From: Bemisia tabaci
Taxonomy: Eukaryota; Arthropoda; Insecta; Hemiptera; Aleyrodidae
Direction: 5' to 3'
Assembly (NCBI RefSeq): GCF_918797505.1
Contig: NC_092794.1
Span: forward strand, 1 to 64,000
Length of the DNA: 64,000 nt
The position numbers were made by a program, and so were the translations under genes. Below the pieces are notes generated by a model. It did not search any database and had not been told where the DNA came from. It saw only the letters and a program-made list of their open reading frames with translations. The first letter of the stretch is position 1. The number at the start of each line of letters is the position of its first letter. Positions 1 to 9,429 of the stretch are shown here, piece after piece.

Positions 1-7
1 GACTAAC

Positions 8-9
<2 letters not shown>

Positions 10-43
<34 letters not shown>

Positions 44-728
44 GGTAAAATCGGGGTCTGTCTACGACCTCCGCGAAAAAAAAATCCGATCCGACCGATT
101 TTCCGGATTCGACGGCATCGCGCGTCGGTTTTTTCGCGTTTTCTCGCTCGGAGCGTGTACTCGGGGGCTAATAAACACCCGCCCCGCTTCCGGTTTTTCG
201 AGATCGGTTTTTCGGCTCTGGCGCCCGGCCGGCGGCTCCGATCGCCTCCGGTCTTGCAGCACCCGTAGCGGCTCGCCGAGCCCGACATTTTTGGTCCTTA
301 GCGTTTTCCCCGTCCGGGCACTTTTTCGGGGGTGAATCGGGAATTTTCCGGAATTCGCCCGAAAGTACCGACCCCCGTTGGAGGCCGAAAAACGCGCCGG
401 ACGGGAAAACTCCATACCACCTTTTCGGTGGCTCCCGACGAGAGCTACTCGGAGGTGGAAGTGCGACCTCGTCCCGGCGGGTTCGACTTTTCCGGAAACG
501 GCCTCCTCGAAATTCGCGAATTTCCCGATCCAACTTTCGCAGCGTTCGTCGGACGGACTTCGGGCTCCGGATCCGAACTCCCCGGTCCAAAATAGACGCT
601 TTTTATCCCAAGCACTTTTCTCCTACCTCCAATCCCTGACGAGCTACGAATACACGGGCTCTTATGGGGAATCGGGTTCGTCGAGCCGTCCCCGAGGATT
701 CCGAAGCGTATCGGTTTCTTCATTCATA
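10..728 (-). mobile_element. poly(A)-tailed GC-rich repeat unit, copy A
   Basis: A run of 30 T at 10-39 is followed by GC-rich sequence that recurs closely at 2276-2990. Read on the minus strand each unit is about 700 bp and ends in a poly(A) tract, as a retroposed transcript would. The DNA beyond the two poly(A) tails differs (ATAGTTAGTC versus ACGAGTGGCG), which favours two insertions or a duplication that began at the tail. Homology between the copies stops near 728 where the 52-bp satellite begins. Open frames on both strands are overlapping GC-rich shadows with no recognisable domain. Identity unknown: it could be a large SINE, a non-LTR 3' end, or a satellite monomer. Confidence 0.5.
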
Positions 729-2245
729 CCGGAAGTCGACTCTAGCGTGCGGTATCGACCGGAAATGAAGGAGCGACGTACCGGAAGTGGACCTCAGGGT
801 GCGGTATCTACCGGAAACGAAGGGGCGAAGTACCGGAAGTGGATTCTGGCGTGCGGTATGGACCGGAAATTAAGGCGCAACGAACCGGAAGTCGGTTTAG
901 GCGTTGAGTATCGACCGGAAATGACGGGGCGACGTACCGGAAGCGGGCCCGAGCGTGCGGTATCGACCGGAAATAAAGTGGCGACCTACCGGAAGTCGAC
1001 TCTAGCGTGCGGTATCGACCGGAAATGAAGGGGTGACGTACCGGATGTGGGTTCTAGCGTAAGGTATCGACCGGAAACGAAGTGGCGATCTACCGGAAGT
1101 CGACTCTAGCGTGCGGCACCGGCCGGAAATGAAGGGTCGACGTACCGGGAGTCGGTTGAGGCTGCGGGTATCGACCGGAAATGACGGGGCGACCTACCGG
1201 AAGCGGGCCCGAGCGTGCGGTATCGACCGGAAATAAAGTGGCGACCTACCGGAAGTCGACTCTAGCGTGCGGTATCGACCGGAAATGAAGGGGTGACGTA
1301 CCGGATGTGGGTTCTAGCGTAAGGTATCGACCGGAAACGAAGTGGCGATCTACCGGAAGTCGACTCTAGCGTGCGGCACCGGCCGGAAATGAAGGGTCGA
1401 CGTACCGGGAGTCGGTTGAGGCTCGGGGTATCGACCAGAAATGACGGGGCGACCTACCGGAAGCGGGCCCGAGCGTGCGGTATCGACCGAAAATGAAGTG
1501 GCGACCTACCGGAAGTCGACTCTAGCGTGCGGTATCGACCGGAAATGAAGGGTGACGTCCGGATGTGGGTTCTAGCGTAAGTATTGACCGAACGAAGTGC
1601 GACTACGGAGTCACTCACCGGCACCGGCGGGCGACTACCGAAGCGGGCCCGAGCGTGCGGTATCGACCGAAAATGAAGTGGCGACCTACCGGAAGTCGAC
1701 TCTAGCGTGCGGTATCGACCGGAAATGAAGGGGTGACGTACCGGATGTGGGTTCTAGCGTAAGGTATTGACCGGAAACGAAGTGGCGACCTACCGGAAGT
1801 CGACTCTAGCGTGCGGCACCGGCCGGAAATGAAGGGTCGACGTACCGGGAGTCGGTTGAAGCTTCGGGTATCGACCGGAAATGATGGGGCGACCTACCGG
1901 AAGCGGGCCCGAGCGTGCGGTATCGACCGGAAATGAAGTGGCGACCTACTGGAAGTCGACTCTAGCGTGCGGTATCGACCGGAAATGAAGAGGCGACGTA
2001 CCGGATGTAGGTTCTAGCGTAAGGTATCGACCGGAAACGAAGTGGCGACCTACCGGAAGTCGACTCTAGCGTGCGGCACCGGCCGGAAATGAAGGGTCGA
2101 CGTACCGGGAGTCGGTTGAGGCGTCGGGTATCGACCGGAAATGACGGGGCAACGTACCGGAAGTCGACTCCGGCGTGCGGTGTCAACCGAAAATGAAGGC
2201 GCGACACCCGGGACCGACCCCGCTCGACCCGGAAACGCACCTCCG
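729..2245. repeat. 52-bp satellite with 260-bp higher-order repeat
   Basis: Units of the form TACCGGAAGTCGACTCTAGC...ATCGACCGGAAATGAAG recur every 52 bp; TACCGG at 987 and 1039 is one example. Five variants form a higher-order repeat of 260 bp: the GGTGACGT-bearing variant starts at about 1031, 1291, 1551, 1731 and 1991. The 1551-to-1731 step is 180 bp because that copy has lost about 80 bp in many small deletions. The array lies between two copies of the poly(A)-tailed unit. It has no coding potential; long frames across it result from stop-poor GC-rich repeats. Confidence 0.9.
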
Positions 2246-2275
2246 CGGCCCGGGAGGGCCCGGCGCCACTCGTAA

Positions 2276-2990
2276 TTTTTTTTTTTTTTTTTTTTTTTTT
2301 CTTACAGGTAAAATCGGGGTCCGTCTACGACCTCCGCGAAACAAAATTCGGATCCGACCGATTTTCGGGATTCGACGGGATTGCGCGGAGGTTTTTTCGC
2401 GTGTTCTCGCTCGGAGCGTGGACTCGGGAGCTAATAAACACCCGTCCCGCTTCCGGTTTTTTGAGATCGGTTTTTCGCGCTCCGGCGCCCGGCCGGCGGC
2501 TCCGATCGCCTTCGGACCCACGGCACCCGGAGCGGCTCGCTGAGCCCGGCATTTTTGGTCTGGAGCGATTTCCCCGTCCGGGCACTTTTCCGGGGGTGAA
2601 TCGGCGATTTTCCGAAATTCGCCCGAACGTACCGACCCCCGTTAGAGGCCGAGAAACGCGTCGGACGGGAAAACTCCGTACCACCTTTTCGGCGACTCCC
2701 GACTAGAGCTACTCGGAGCCGGAAGCGCGCCCTCGTCCCGGTGGGTTCGACTTTTCCGGAAACGGCCTCCTCGAAATTCGCGAATTTCCTGATCCAACTT
2801 TCGCAGCGTTCGTCGGACGGAATTCGGGCTCCGGATCCGAACTCTCCGGTCCAAAATAGACACTTTTTATCCCAAGCACTTTTCTCGTAGCTCCACTCCC
2901 CGACGAGCCACGAATACACGGGCTCTTATGGGGAATCGGGCTCGTCGAGCCGTCCTCGAGGAATCCGAAGCGCATCGGTCTCTTCGTTTT
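2276..2990 (-). mobile_element. poly(A)-tailed GC-rich repeat unit, copy B
   Basis: Second full copy of the unit at 10-728, beginning on the plus strand with 25 T (2276-2300) and CTTACAGGTAAAATCGGGGT. It matches copy A with scattered substitutions and small indels. The longest minus-strand frame (2431-2919) is not convincingly a gene, because the equivalent frame of copy A is broken and all frames are open in this GC-rich DNA. Confidence 0.5.
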
Positions 2991-3087
2991 CATCCAACGA
3001 CGGACACACGGGATGAGGAAGAGCGAAAAATGATTACGAGACTAATGTTTCTGGGCGGAAGAAAAGTAAGAAGGAAAAAAAAAAAAT

Positions 3088-3295
3088 CGAATTTTCCCTT
3101 TCCGGCTCCGTTTTTCGACTCTGCCGGCCGACCGACCGCTCCGGTCGCCACCGGACCACCGGTATCCTATGCGTCTTTTCCAGCCCGACATTTTTAGTCC
3201 TTATCGGTTTCCCCGTCCGGCCACTCCTTGGCCGTCGAATCGGCCGTTTTTCGGAAAAATTCCCGACTTTGTCACAAAAATTTCGGGAAAAAGAG
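3088..3295. repeat. diverged partial third copy of the GC-rich unit
   Basis: The order of motifs (TTTTTCG, CGGCCG, GCTCCGGTCGCC, CCCGACATTTTTAGTCC, TTTCCCCGTCCGG) parallels 2460-2620 and 195-340 but with much lower identity. A run of A precedes it at about 3076-3087. Confidence 0.45.
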
Positions 3296-3316
3296 AGAAA
3301 AATTGCCCTTTCGGTG

Positions 3317-3525
3317 CACTGAAAAAAATAATATGCTACTTTAGCATCTGGGATGTCAAAAATGTGTCTGGTGATCCCAAAATGCTGCCTTTACTGCTCC
3401 CGCAGTTGATTTTGCATTCACAGGTTGTGAAATTAACTGCGGGGGCAGTAAAGGCAGCATCTTGGGATCACCAGACACATTTTTGACATCCTAGATGCTA
3501 AAACAGCATATTATTTTTTTCGGTG
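3317..3525. mobile_element. hairpin MITE with CACTG/CGGTG ends
   Basis: The sequence folds back on itself almost completely. CACTGAAAAAAATAATATGC at the left end is mirrored by GCATATTATTTTTTTCGGTG at the right, and the arms (GATGTCAAAAATGTGTCTGG and its complement) are near-identical. TG flanks both ends, a possible 2-bp target duplication. The CACTG/CACCG termini with an A-run also occur at 6283 and 33417 and resemble CACTA/EnSpm-type (CMC) ends; that assignment is inference. Confidence 0.8.
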
Positions 3526-3792
3526 TGGGGGCGAAAAACCGTAGGTCGCTCGATTTCAAGCCGGGGCTCAATTTCTGAGATTTTCAAGAGGAACGATCGG
3601 CCTAACTGGAGCCTAACCTGACCTAACCTCCACCCAAAGCGCGGGAGTCGATCTAACCCGACCTTAAATCGATCTAACTCCCTTGCCCTAACCCAACTCG
3701 AGGTGAAAGTATCCTAGGCTAAAGTCATTGGAATGGACTTTGCAGGTTTTTTAACTGTAGGCGCACGAATTGTCAGTTTAGCATACGAAGGG
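3526..3792. other. CCTAA-rich intergenic DNA
   Basis: Contains several CCTAACCT and CCTAAC words between 3600 and 3705, for example CCTGACCTAACCTCC. They resemble the insect telomere-type pentamer but are not a regular array. No gene seen. Confidence 0.3.
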
Positions 3793-4197
3793 ACCGAGAG
3801 GGGGATCCAGAAGTGTCAAGACGAATGCTACCATTCTCCAGGGTTTTGTCCTACAAACTGTTCCTGTTAGGGGGAAACTAAGAGTTATTTGGAGTTTCTT
3901 TATCAAATTTCAGCTCTCTACAACCTACCGTTAGGTGACAGTGAACTCCTTCCTTGGGGCTGTTTGAAAACTTAGTTGATTTTTAGAGGTGAAAAAGCCC
4001 TCTAGGATTAAACAAAATTTCCGAGGAGCCGTAGGGATAAGCTCACTGTGACGTAATAAGAGGTTGTCAAGGGCTGCAATTTAACGAAGTTCATATAGGT
4101 AACTCTTAGTTTTCCCCTAATATGAAAAGTTTATAGGACAAAACTCTGGAAAAGGGGTAGCATGAGTCTTGACACTTTTGATGGATCCCTCCTAGAA
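3793..4197. mobile_element. diverged foldback element
   Basis: Left arm AGTGTCAAGACGAATGCTAC, CCAGGGTTTTGTCCTA and GGGGGAAACTAAGAGTTA is mirrored by TAACTCTTAGTTTTCCCC, TAGGACAAAACTCTGG and GTAGCATGAGTCTTGACACT. The arms are about 100-140 bp with clear mismatches, so this is an old palindromic element. No coding sequence. Confidence 0.7.
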
Positions 4198-4612
4198 TTG
4201 CTAAAATTTCAATTAACTGTAGCTAATTTTGAAGGACACATTGCTACTTTGGCACTCCAAAAATGGTGATTCAGAAAATGTACGGATTCTGTTCCAAGAA
4301 AACAGGATTACTAATTGAGTTAATTGTGTTGCAGAATCAGCAAAAGGCATCTGTGTAATTCTCCCAAGCTTTGAATACAACTCAGCCAACCGTAAGGTTG
4401 AATCAATTAAGCGTTTTTGCACAATTACCTAAGAATTACTGAATTGACTAATGTATTGCCAGCACAGCAAAGCGAGTTTGACTAATTTACCTAAACATTT
4501 TTCTGGAGTACCAATGTTTCTAAAATGCTGAAATAGCTTTAATGAGTATTGGTAATTCAGCAGTACGGATTGCTCTCACCGCGATCAGCAATCCCGTAAA
4601 GCTGGAACACCT
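4198..4612. other. unassigned AT-rich interval
   Basis: No domain-bearing frame or clear repeat boundary is visible. The 3' side reaches TTTATTTTTTTCGGTGC at about 4634-4650, which looks like one end of the CACCG-type MITE family, but I could not find a matching left end. Confidence 0.3.
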
Positions 4613-4856
4613 ATGCACATGGGAGAATCAGCACTTTATTTTTTTCGGTGCGCGGCTACGCTAGGTCTCGAGTCAAGTTGGTATTGCCGTGAAAAATTGG
4701 GCAAAGGAAGCTGGAGGTGGGTTGCCATGGCAACAGCTGACAACAGTATCAATGTTAACTCGAGTCGGCTCTCATGGGGCAGCGTGACTTGGCTATTCCA
4801 AGATGCTCAATGCTGTTGCCTCGTCGTTTTGAACGAGAGCATTCCAGCCGTCTGGT
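4613..4856 (+). other. weak candidate exon ending at a GTAAGT
   Basis: An 81-codon frame that ends at CTG|GTAAGT, a consensus splice donor. No domain is recognised, and the 5' part overlaps a MITE-like end (TTTTTTTCGGTG). The frame may be chance. It is recorded only because the next interval contains a better-bounded candidate exon. Confidence 0.12.
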
Positions 4857-5023
4857 AAGTCCTAGGTTCCCCTCGGGAGAACATGTCTCGCGCACCAGTC
4901 ATGTGCTTTTCCCCTGATTCCAATGATTAAAGAAAAATTTCATTTTACACAATGTGATATTCTATCTATTTAAGTATGACACTTGAAAAGTTGCTAATCA
5001 TTTGGTCCTGGTCTCTTTTCAAG

Positions 5024-5105
5024 GACCGAATGGAACCATGAAGTTTTATGTTCGCGATAAAGTGATTTCATGTGAATCGTTGCCAAAACTTGACCACATT
5101 TCCAG
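5024..5105 (+). other. candidate internal exon, 82 nt
   Basis: A stretch bounded by a plausible acceptor (TGGTCTCTTTTCAAG|GACC) and a donor (TTCCAG|GTACGT). One frame reads through as PNGTMKFYVRDKVISCESLP followed by KLDHISR. The peptide has non-repetitive composition unlike the neighbouring MITEs, but I do not recognise a family. It could be a small host exon stranded among transposons, or chance. Confidence 0.25.
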
Positions 5106-6069
5106 GTACGTCTTATGTTTTTCCTTATTAATCCGTATGCAAATAAACATTTTGTCTTCTTCCCAGTTAGACAAACAATATGTTTATAACATTCGACGGT
5201 GTAAGTCGGCAATCACATAACTTGGAATACGCTATTTTTCAGGAGAGGGGAAAAAACTCTCTACATTTCTCATCTTTGAAGGTAGAGGGGAAATAATTCT
5301 TAGAGATAGCAAGGATAAGATGCTTTATAAGACTCTATCATCATTTTGAATAATATTCTCGTCTATCAGGAGAAATATGACCGAAAAACCGAGTTATGTG
5401 TTTGTGGAACAAAGGTCCAACACTGAATTCCGAGTTACGTGGTTGGCGAATTACTGATTAAAACCTATTCTTTGCCGATGTTGACTGAATAAAGACTGAA
5501 TAAGACTCCTCTCGCTTTAAAAGTAGCCTAAAGTTCCTTTGAACAAACTTTAATTGGTAGCAAATCTTTAGAATGACACCGGAAAACAATTCGACGGCGT
5601 AAGTCGGCAATCACATAACTCGGTTTACGACGTCGCAGACTTCCTGTCATACTTCATTTTTGTAACGGAAAACTACTCAACGACAATTCTTTAAAACTGC
5701 CGTGAGCTTACTTCTCTATGCGAAGAAAATCCTGTATAAACTGCAAGGAATGATGTCAAATGTGTCGAGGTTCTCCCTTAGGGTCAGTTGGGGTAATTCC
5801 GTCACAGGGTCATTCCAGATGTGCATCATGGAGGTCGTAATATTGAGGTTGGGGAATTTCTGCGCTAGTATGTTGTTGCCAACGTTCAGTTGGTCACCCT
5901 GAGTGATTTGGTTCTCATTTTTTGTTTATTTACAAGTGAAAACCGGAGTTACCATGAGGGTGTGAAAGAAGAATCAAATTATAAAGTACATAGCTTCCCT
6001 CCTAAGTGTTATAGGTAAGAAAAAATATCTTTATATTCAACAACCATTACTTCTACAAATTATTCTGTT

Positions 6070-6275
6070 CATGAATAACCAATTTCGGCTGTTCTTCGAA
6101 TGATCAATGAACCTCTGTCCAGATTGAGGTTCAACCGGAATTACCCCACCGGAAATACACCGGTGGGGTAATTCCGTTTATTCACGGTGTTTTTCCCATG
6201 GGGAACTTCTGGTTTCACCTCAATCTGGATGGAGGTTCATTGAGCATTCAAAAAAACAGACAAAATTGGTTATCC
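6070..6275. repeat. palindrome containing GGGTAATTCCG
   Basis: Arms read AATAACCAATTTCGGCTGTT ... CCAGATTGAGGTTCAACCGG and the complement after a centre with CCGGTGGGGTAATTCC. The arms carry mismatches. It lies at the centre of the larger 5194-7618 foldback. Confidence 0.65.
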
Positions 6276-6282
6276 ATAAATA

Positions 6283-6449
6283 CACCGAAAAAAAAGTGAA
6301 GTTGATTTAACATTGTGGATGTGAAAAAAGTGTGCGAGAACTTATATATGCTGAATTACCTGCTACAGCAGTTACTTTAGCAATGCATAAGTTCTTGCAC
6401 ACTTTTTTTACATCCACAATGTTAAATCAACTTTAATTTTTTTTCGGTG
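6283..6449. mobile_element. hairpin MITE, CACCG/CGGTG ends, TA duplication
   Basis: CACCGAAAAAAAAGTGAAGT at the left is mirrored by ACTTTAATTTTTTTTCGGTG at the right. The arms (GTTGATTTAACATTGTGGAT, AGTGTGCGAGAACTTA) are near-identical. TA flanks both sides (6281-6282, 6450-6451), consistent with a 2-bp target duplication. Confidence 0.8.
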
Positions 6450-6484
6450 TAGAACAACTCATAGAAATAATGGTTGTTGAATAT

Positions 6485-6737
6485 CGACGGTGAAACTACC
6501 AAACCACGTATCTCGTTTGCGGTGTTTAAAAATCTACGCTCACATTTTATTTTTTTGAAGTAGACCAAATCAATATCATTCCTTGAAATTTTCACGGAAT
6601 TTTCTCCGCACAAAGAGGAAAAATCACAGAAATTTTCAAGACTGGATGTTAAGTAGTTTTTCATTTAAAAAATAAAGTATGACAGGAAGTCTGCGACGTC
6701 GCAAACCGAGATACGTGGTTTGGTAGTTTCACCGTCG
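6485..6737. mobile_element. 253-bp CGACGGTG MITE with ATAT duplication
   Basis: Terminal inverted repeats of about 35 bp start CGACGGTGAAACTACCAAAC and end GTTTGGTAGTTTCACCGTCG. Both ends are flanked by ATAT (6481-6484, 6738-6741), a 4-bp target duplication. The interior (CATTCCTTGAAATTTTCACG ... AAAGTATGACAGGAAGTCTG) is shared with the copy at 8718-8974. Confidence 0.85.
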
Positions 6738-7618
6738 ATATGGAGATAATTTATTTTACCTATAACTTTTTGGAGGGAAGTATACCATAAATTGATTCTT
6801 CACGGTAACTCCCGTTATCACTTGTAAACAAACAAAAAATGAGAACCATATCACTCAGGGTAACCAACTGAACGTTGGTAACAATATACTAGCGCAAATT
6901 CTCTAATCTCAATATCACGACCTCCATGATGCCCACTCGGAATTACCCTATTGCGGGTGGGGTAGTTCCGTATGCAACGGGGTATTTCCAGGCGGTATAA
7001 CATAATTCTCCAAACAATTTTGACAACACTTGTTTTAGCAAAAACTAGCTTAACTAGCTCTCCACAATATGAGAAGCTGGCTGATTAAAAAAAATGTTGA
7101 ATTCAATCAGTTTGACCGGTCCAAACCAAAGGTCAAAGTACAAATTAGGTTTCAAGCGTCAAAATCGTCCGGAATCACCCAAACTGACCCTAAAACAAAT
7201 AACGTAGAGGCGGGATTATTGACTTGCGCCGTCGAATTACGAATTAAAATGAAATGAAGATAAGGGGACGATTACTCAGTTATCCGTCGGATTAGATGTT
7301 ATATGTTAAAACAATAACAATGTTTTTCTTGTTTGAAGATTCCATGATGTACTCACTTTTAATTTCCCTCCTAGACTGTTCACGATTCTTCCCGGGAGAG
7401 CGCGCGTTGTGTGAAAATGCGGCCTGACGGCACGAGTTATGTGTTATTGGAATTAAAGCCGGGATATGGGTTTTGAGTTCTACGTTTTTAGGTGACTTCC
7501 AGATTTCTTTCGACTGAAATATTTTGATAGCAGGTAAAGGGCATCTACTACACTTCATTTCTGCAGCTAACTCAAAACCGCCAAAAATTGAGTTATGTGA
7601 TTGCCGACTTACACCGTC

Positions 7619-7794
7619 AATTTGTAATTTAGTAGGTTAATATTTTCACAAAATATTTGGAAAATATATAATTTACAAAAATGAAAATTTGAACAAGGAA
7701 ATATTTTAAAAGTAAATTCAGAATTTACTTTCAAAATATGTATAAAATGTCCACAATTTATTTACAAAAAGTATTTAAAATATACCCCAGTAGC
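7619..7794. other. AT-rich spacer
   Basis: Very AT-rich sequence with ATTTACAAAA-type words between the composite foldback and the RTE element. Nothing else seen. Confidence 0.3.
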
Positions 7795-8115
7795 AACCTT
7801 TGTAAAGAAAACGTAAAAAAAATAAAAGTTTGTAAAACGAAGTTGGCCGTATGGGGGACTGTACTGTCACAGGTTTAGCAATCTTGCGAACCCCAGCTGG
7901 TAGCCCCTGCCTCAAAGGGGGTGGGTAGACAGGGCTCTTAGCTATGGTGAAAGCAACCTGTCTAGGAGAGGTACCTAACTTCGAAATTAAACCCTGGTCC
8001 TCCAGGTTGGGGGTTGGTACATCGGGCTGACTCCCTGATCCTCGGGAATTTACAATGTCAAAAAACCCAAAAACAAATGTCTCGGTAACCATGGAAACAA
8101 ACGGACTCTTCGGCT

Positions 8116-9376
8116 TAGATTACGGAAAACGACACTTGCCTTTGGTACTTGGAATGTGCAGGGCATTTCCAAGAAACTGACGGAAGTGGTATCGGAGATA
8201 AAGAACGACGAGATCGACGTGGCGGTAATAATGGAAACGAAGAAAAAAGACCACGGTTCAGAGAGCCTTGGGGACTATGATTTATTCTACAGTGGAGTGC
8301 CGGAACATCAGCGTGCACAACAGGGTGTCGCAATTCTGATCCGCAAAAAATTTCGAAAAAATATTAAGAAGGGGGGGGGGGGCATCAACGCTCGCATGAT
8401 TAAGATGAACCTAACAATGCACGGTCACGGAGTCACTGTTTTGGGAGTATACGGAGTCACTAATGATGCTACTATTGCACTTAAGGATCAGTTTTTTGAA
8501 GAACTGATCGAGGAGGTAGTGAAGGTAGGACTTGGGAGAGAAGTCCTTGTGCTGGGAGATCTAAATGGAAGAATGGGATCCCGGGTGAACAGTAAAATCG
8601 TCGGCCCGTTCGGTGAAGTTACGGTGAACGACAACGGAAGCCGCATTATCAACGTTTGCGAGCAGAGGGAATTAAAAGTATTGAATGGGTTCTACCAACA
8701 CAAGGAAATTCACAAATCGACGGTGTAAGTCGGCAATCACATAGGTAACTCGTTTGCGGTGTCTGAAAATCTCCGCCTTTATGTTATTCTTTTAAAGGAG
8801 AACAAATTAACATTACTCCTTGAAATTTTTGCAGAATTTTCTTCGCACAGTGAGGAAAAATCACGGCAGTTTCAAAAAATTTCCGTTGATTAGTTTTCCG
8901 TCTAAAAAATAAAGTATGACAGGAAGTCTGCGTCGTCGCAAACAGAGTTATATGATTGCCGACTTACACCGTCCAAATATACTTGGGTCCAACCTACCCG
9001 CGGCTTAAGATCCATCCTTGACTACGTGCTCGTTAAACAGGTAACAAACCTGAAGATCCAGCAGGTGAGAGTATGTAGAGGACTCTCCTGCGGTAGTGAC
9101 CACTATTTCCTCAGAGCGGATGTAGCTTTTCCCGCTCGGGTGTTGCAGAACGATCGAGGTGACAATCAACAACCGGAGCGACAACGCGTACATCAAGTTC
9201 AGTATAACATCGATAGCCTACAGCACCCGAGTGTCAAGGCTCTGTACGCAAAACGCCTGGATGAAAAGTTAGGAGATACGTGCGATGACAGTAAAGAAGA
9301 GCGGTATGAGTTTATCAAGAATTGCATTCACTCGGCGGCAGCGAAGGCCCTGGGGGTTTCTGATAAAAAAAAATAA
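8116..9376 (+). pseudogene. RTE endonuclease domain, interrupted by a MITE
   Basis: This part encoded the endonuclease that nicks target DNA for target-primed reverse transcription. The visible motifs are GTWNVQG near the start (8144-8164), METKKKD, VLVLGDLNGRMG (about 8548-8580), DYVLVKQ (about 9020) and SDHYFL (about 9098), which together define the EEP nuclease fold. The frame runs to 8717, is broken by the 257-bp MITE and its AAAT duplication, and resumes at 8975 (KYTWVQPT...). A run of 12 G at 8371-8382 lies in frame. The domain ends at 9376 in an A-run with stops. Closest known type: CFDP2/BovB-like endonucleases. Confidence 0.85.
8718..8974. mobile_element. 257-bp CGACGGTG MITE inside the RTE endonuclease
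   Basis: The inverted ends CGACGGTGTAAGTCGGCAAT and ATTGCCGACTTACACCGTCC enclose an interior matching the copy at 6485-6737. The target AAAT is duplicated (8714-8717, 8975-8978); removing the insert and one AAAT gives a continuous endonuclease frame. The last base of the right end is C rather than G. Confidence 0.9.
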
Positions 9377-9429
9377 TAACAACAAACTGTACCTACAGGT
9401 GGGATCCGGAGGTAGAGGAGGAAATAAAT

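Larger units (their letters stand above)
5194..7618. mobile_element. composite foldback with CGACGGTG ends
   Basis: The left end CGACGGTGTAAGTCGGCAAT at 5194 is mirrored by ATTGCCGACTTACACCGTC ending at 7618. Inside is a second inverted pair: roughly 5760-6050 (GGTCGTAATATTGAGGTT, TTTTTTGTTTATTTACAAG) against 6745-7000. Near-copies of the terminal motif also lie at about 5590 and 5635. GGGTAATTCCG-like words recur at about 5793, 6128, 6168 and 6950. Three smaller hairpins (6070-6275, 6283-6449, 6485-6737) lie in the centre. No transposase-like frame is visible, so this is a non-autonomous nest. Confidence 0.65.

Noticed and set aside
168..1028. Long frames on both strands in the GC-rich start of the window
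   Set aside because: GC-rich repeat with few stops; the frames are not preserved between copies A and B of the unit.
3600..3705. Telomere array
   Set aside because: CCTAA words are irregular and sparse, embedded in ordinary sequence.
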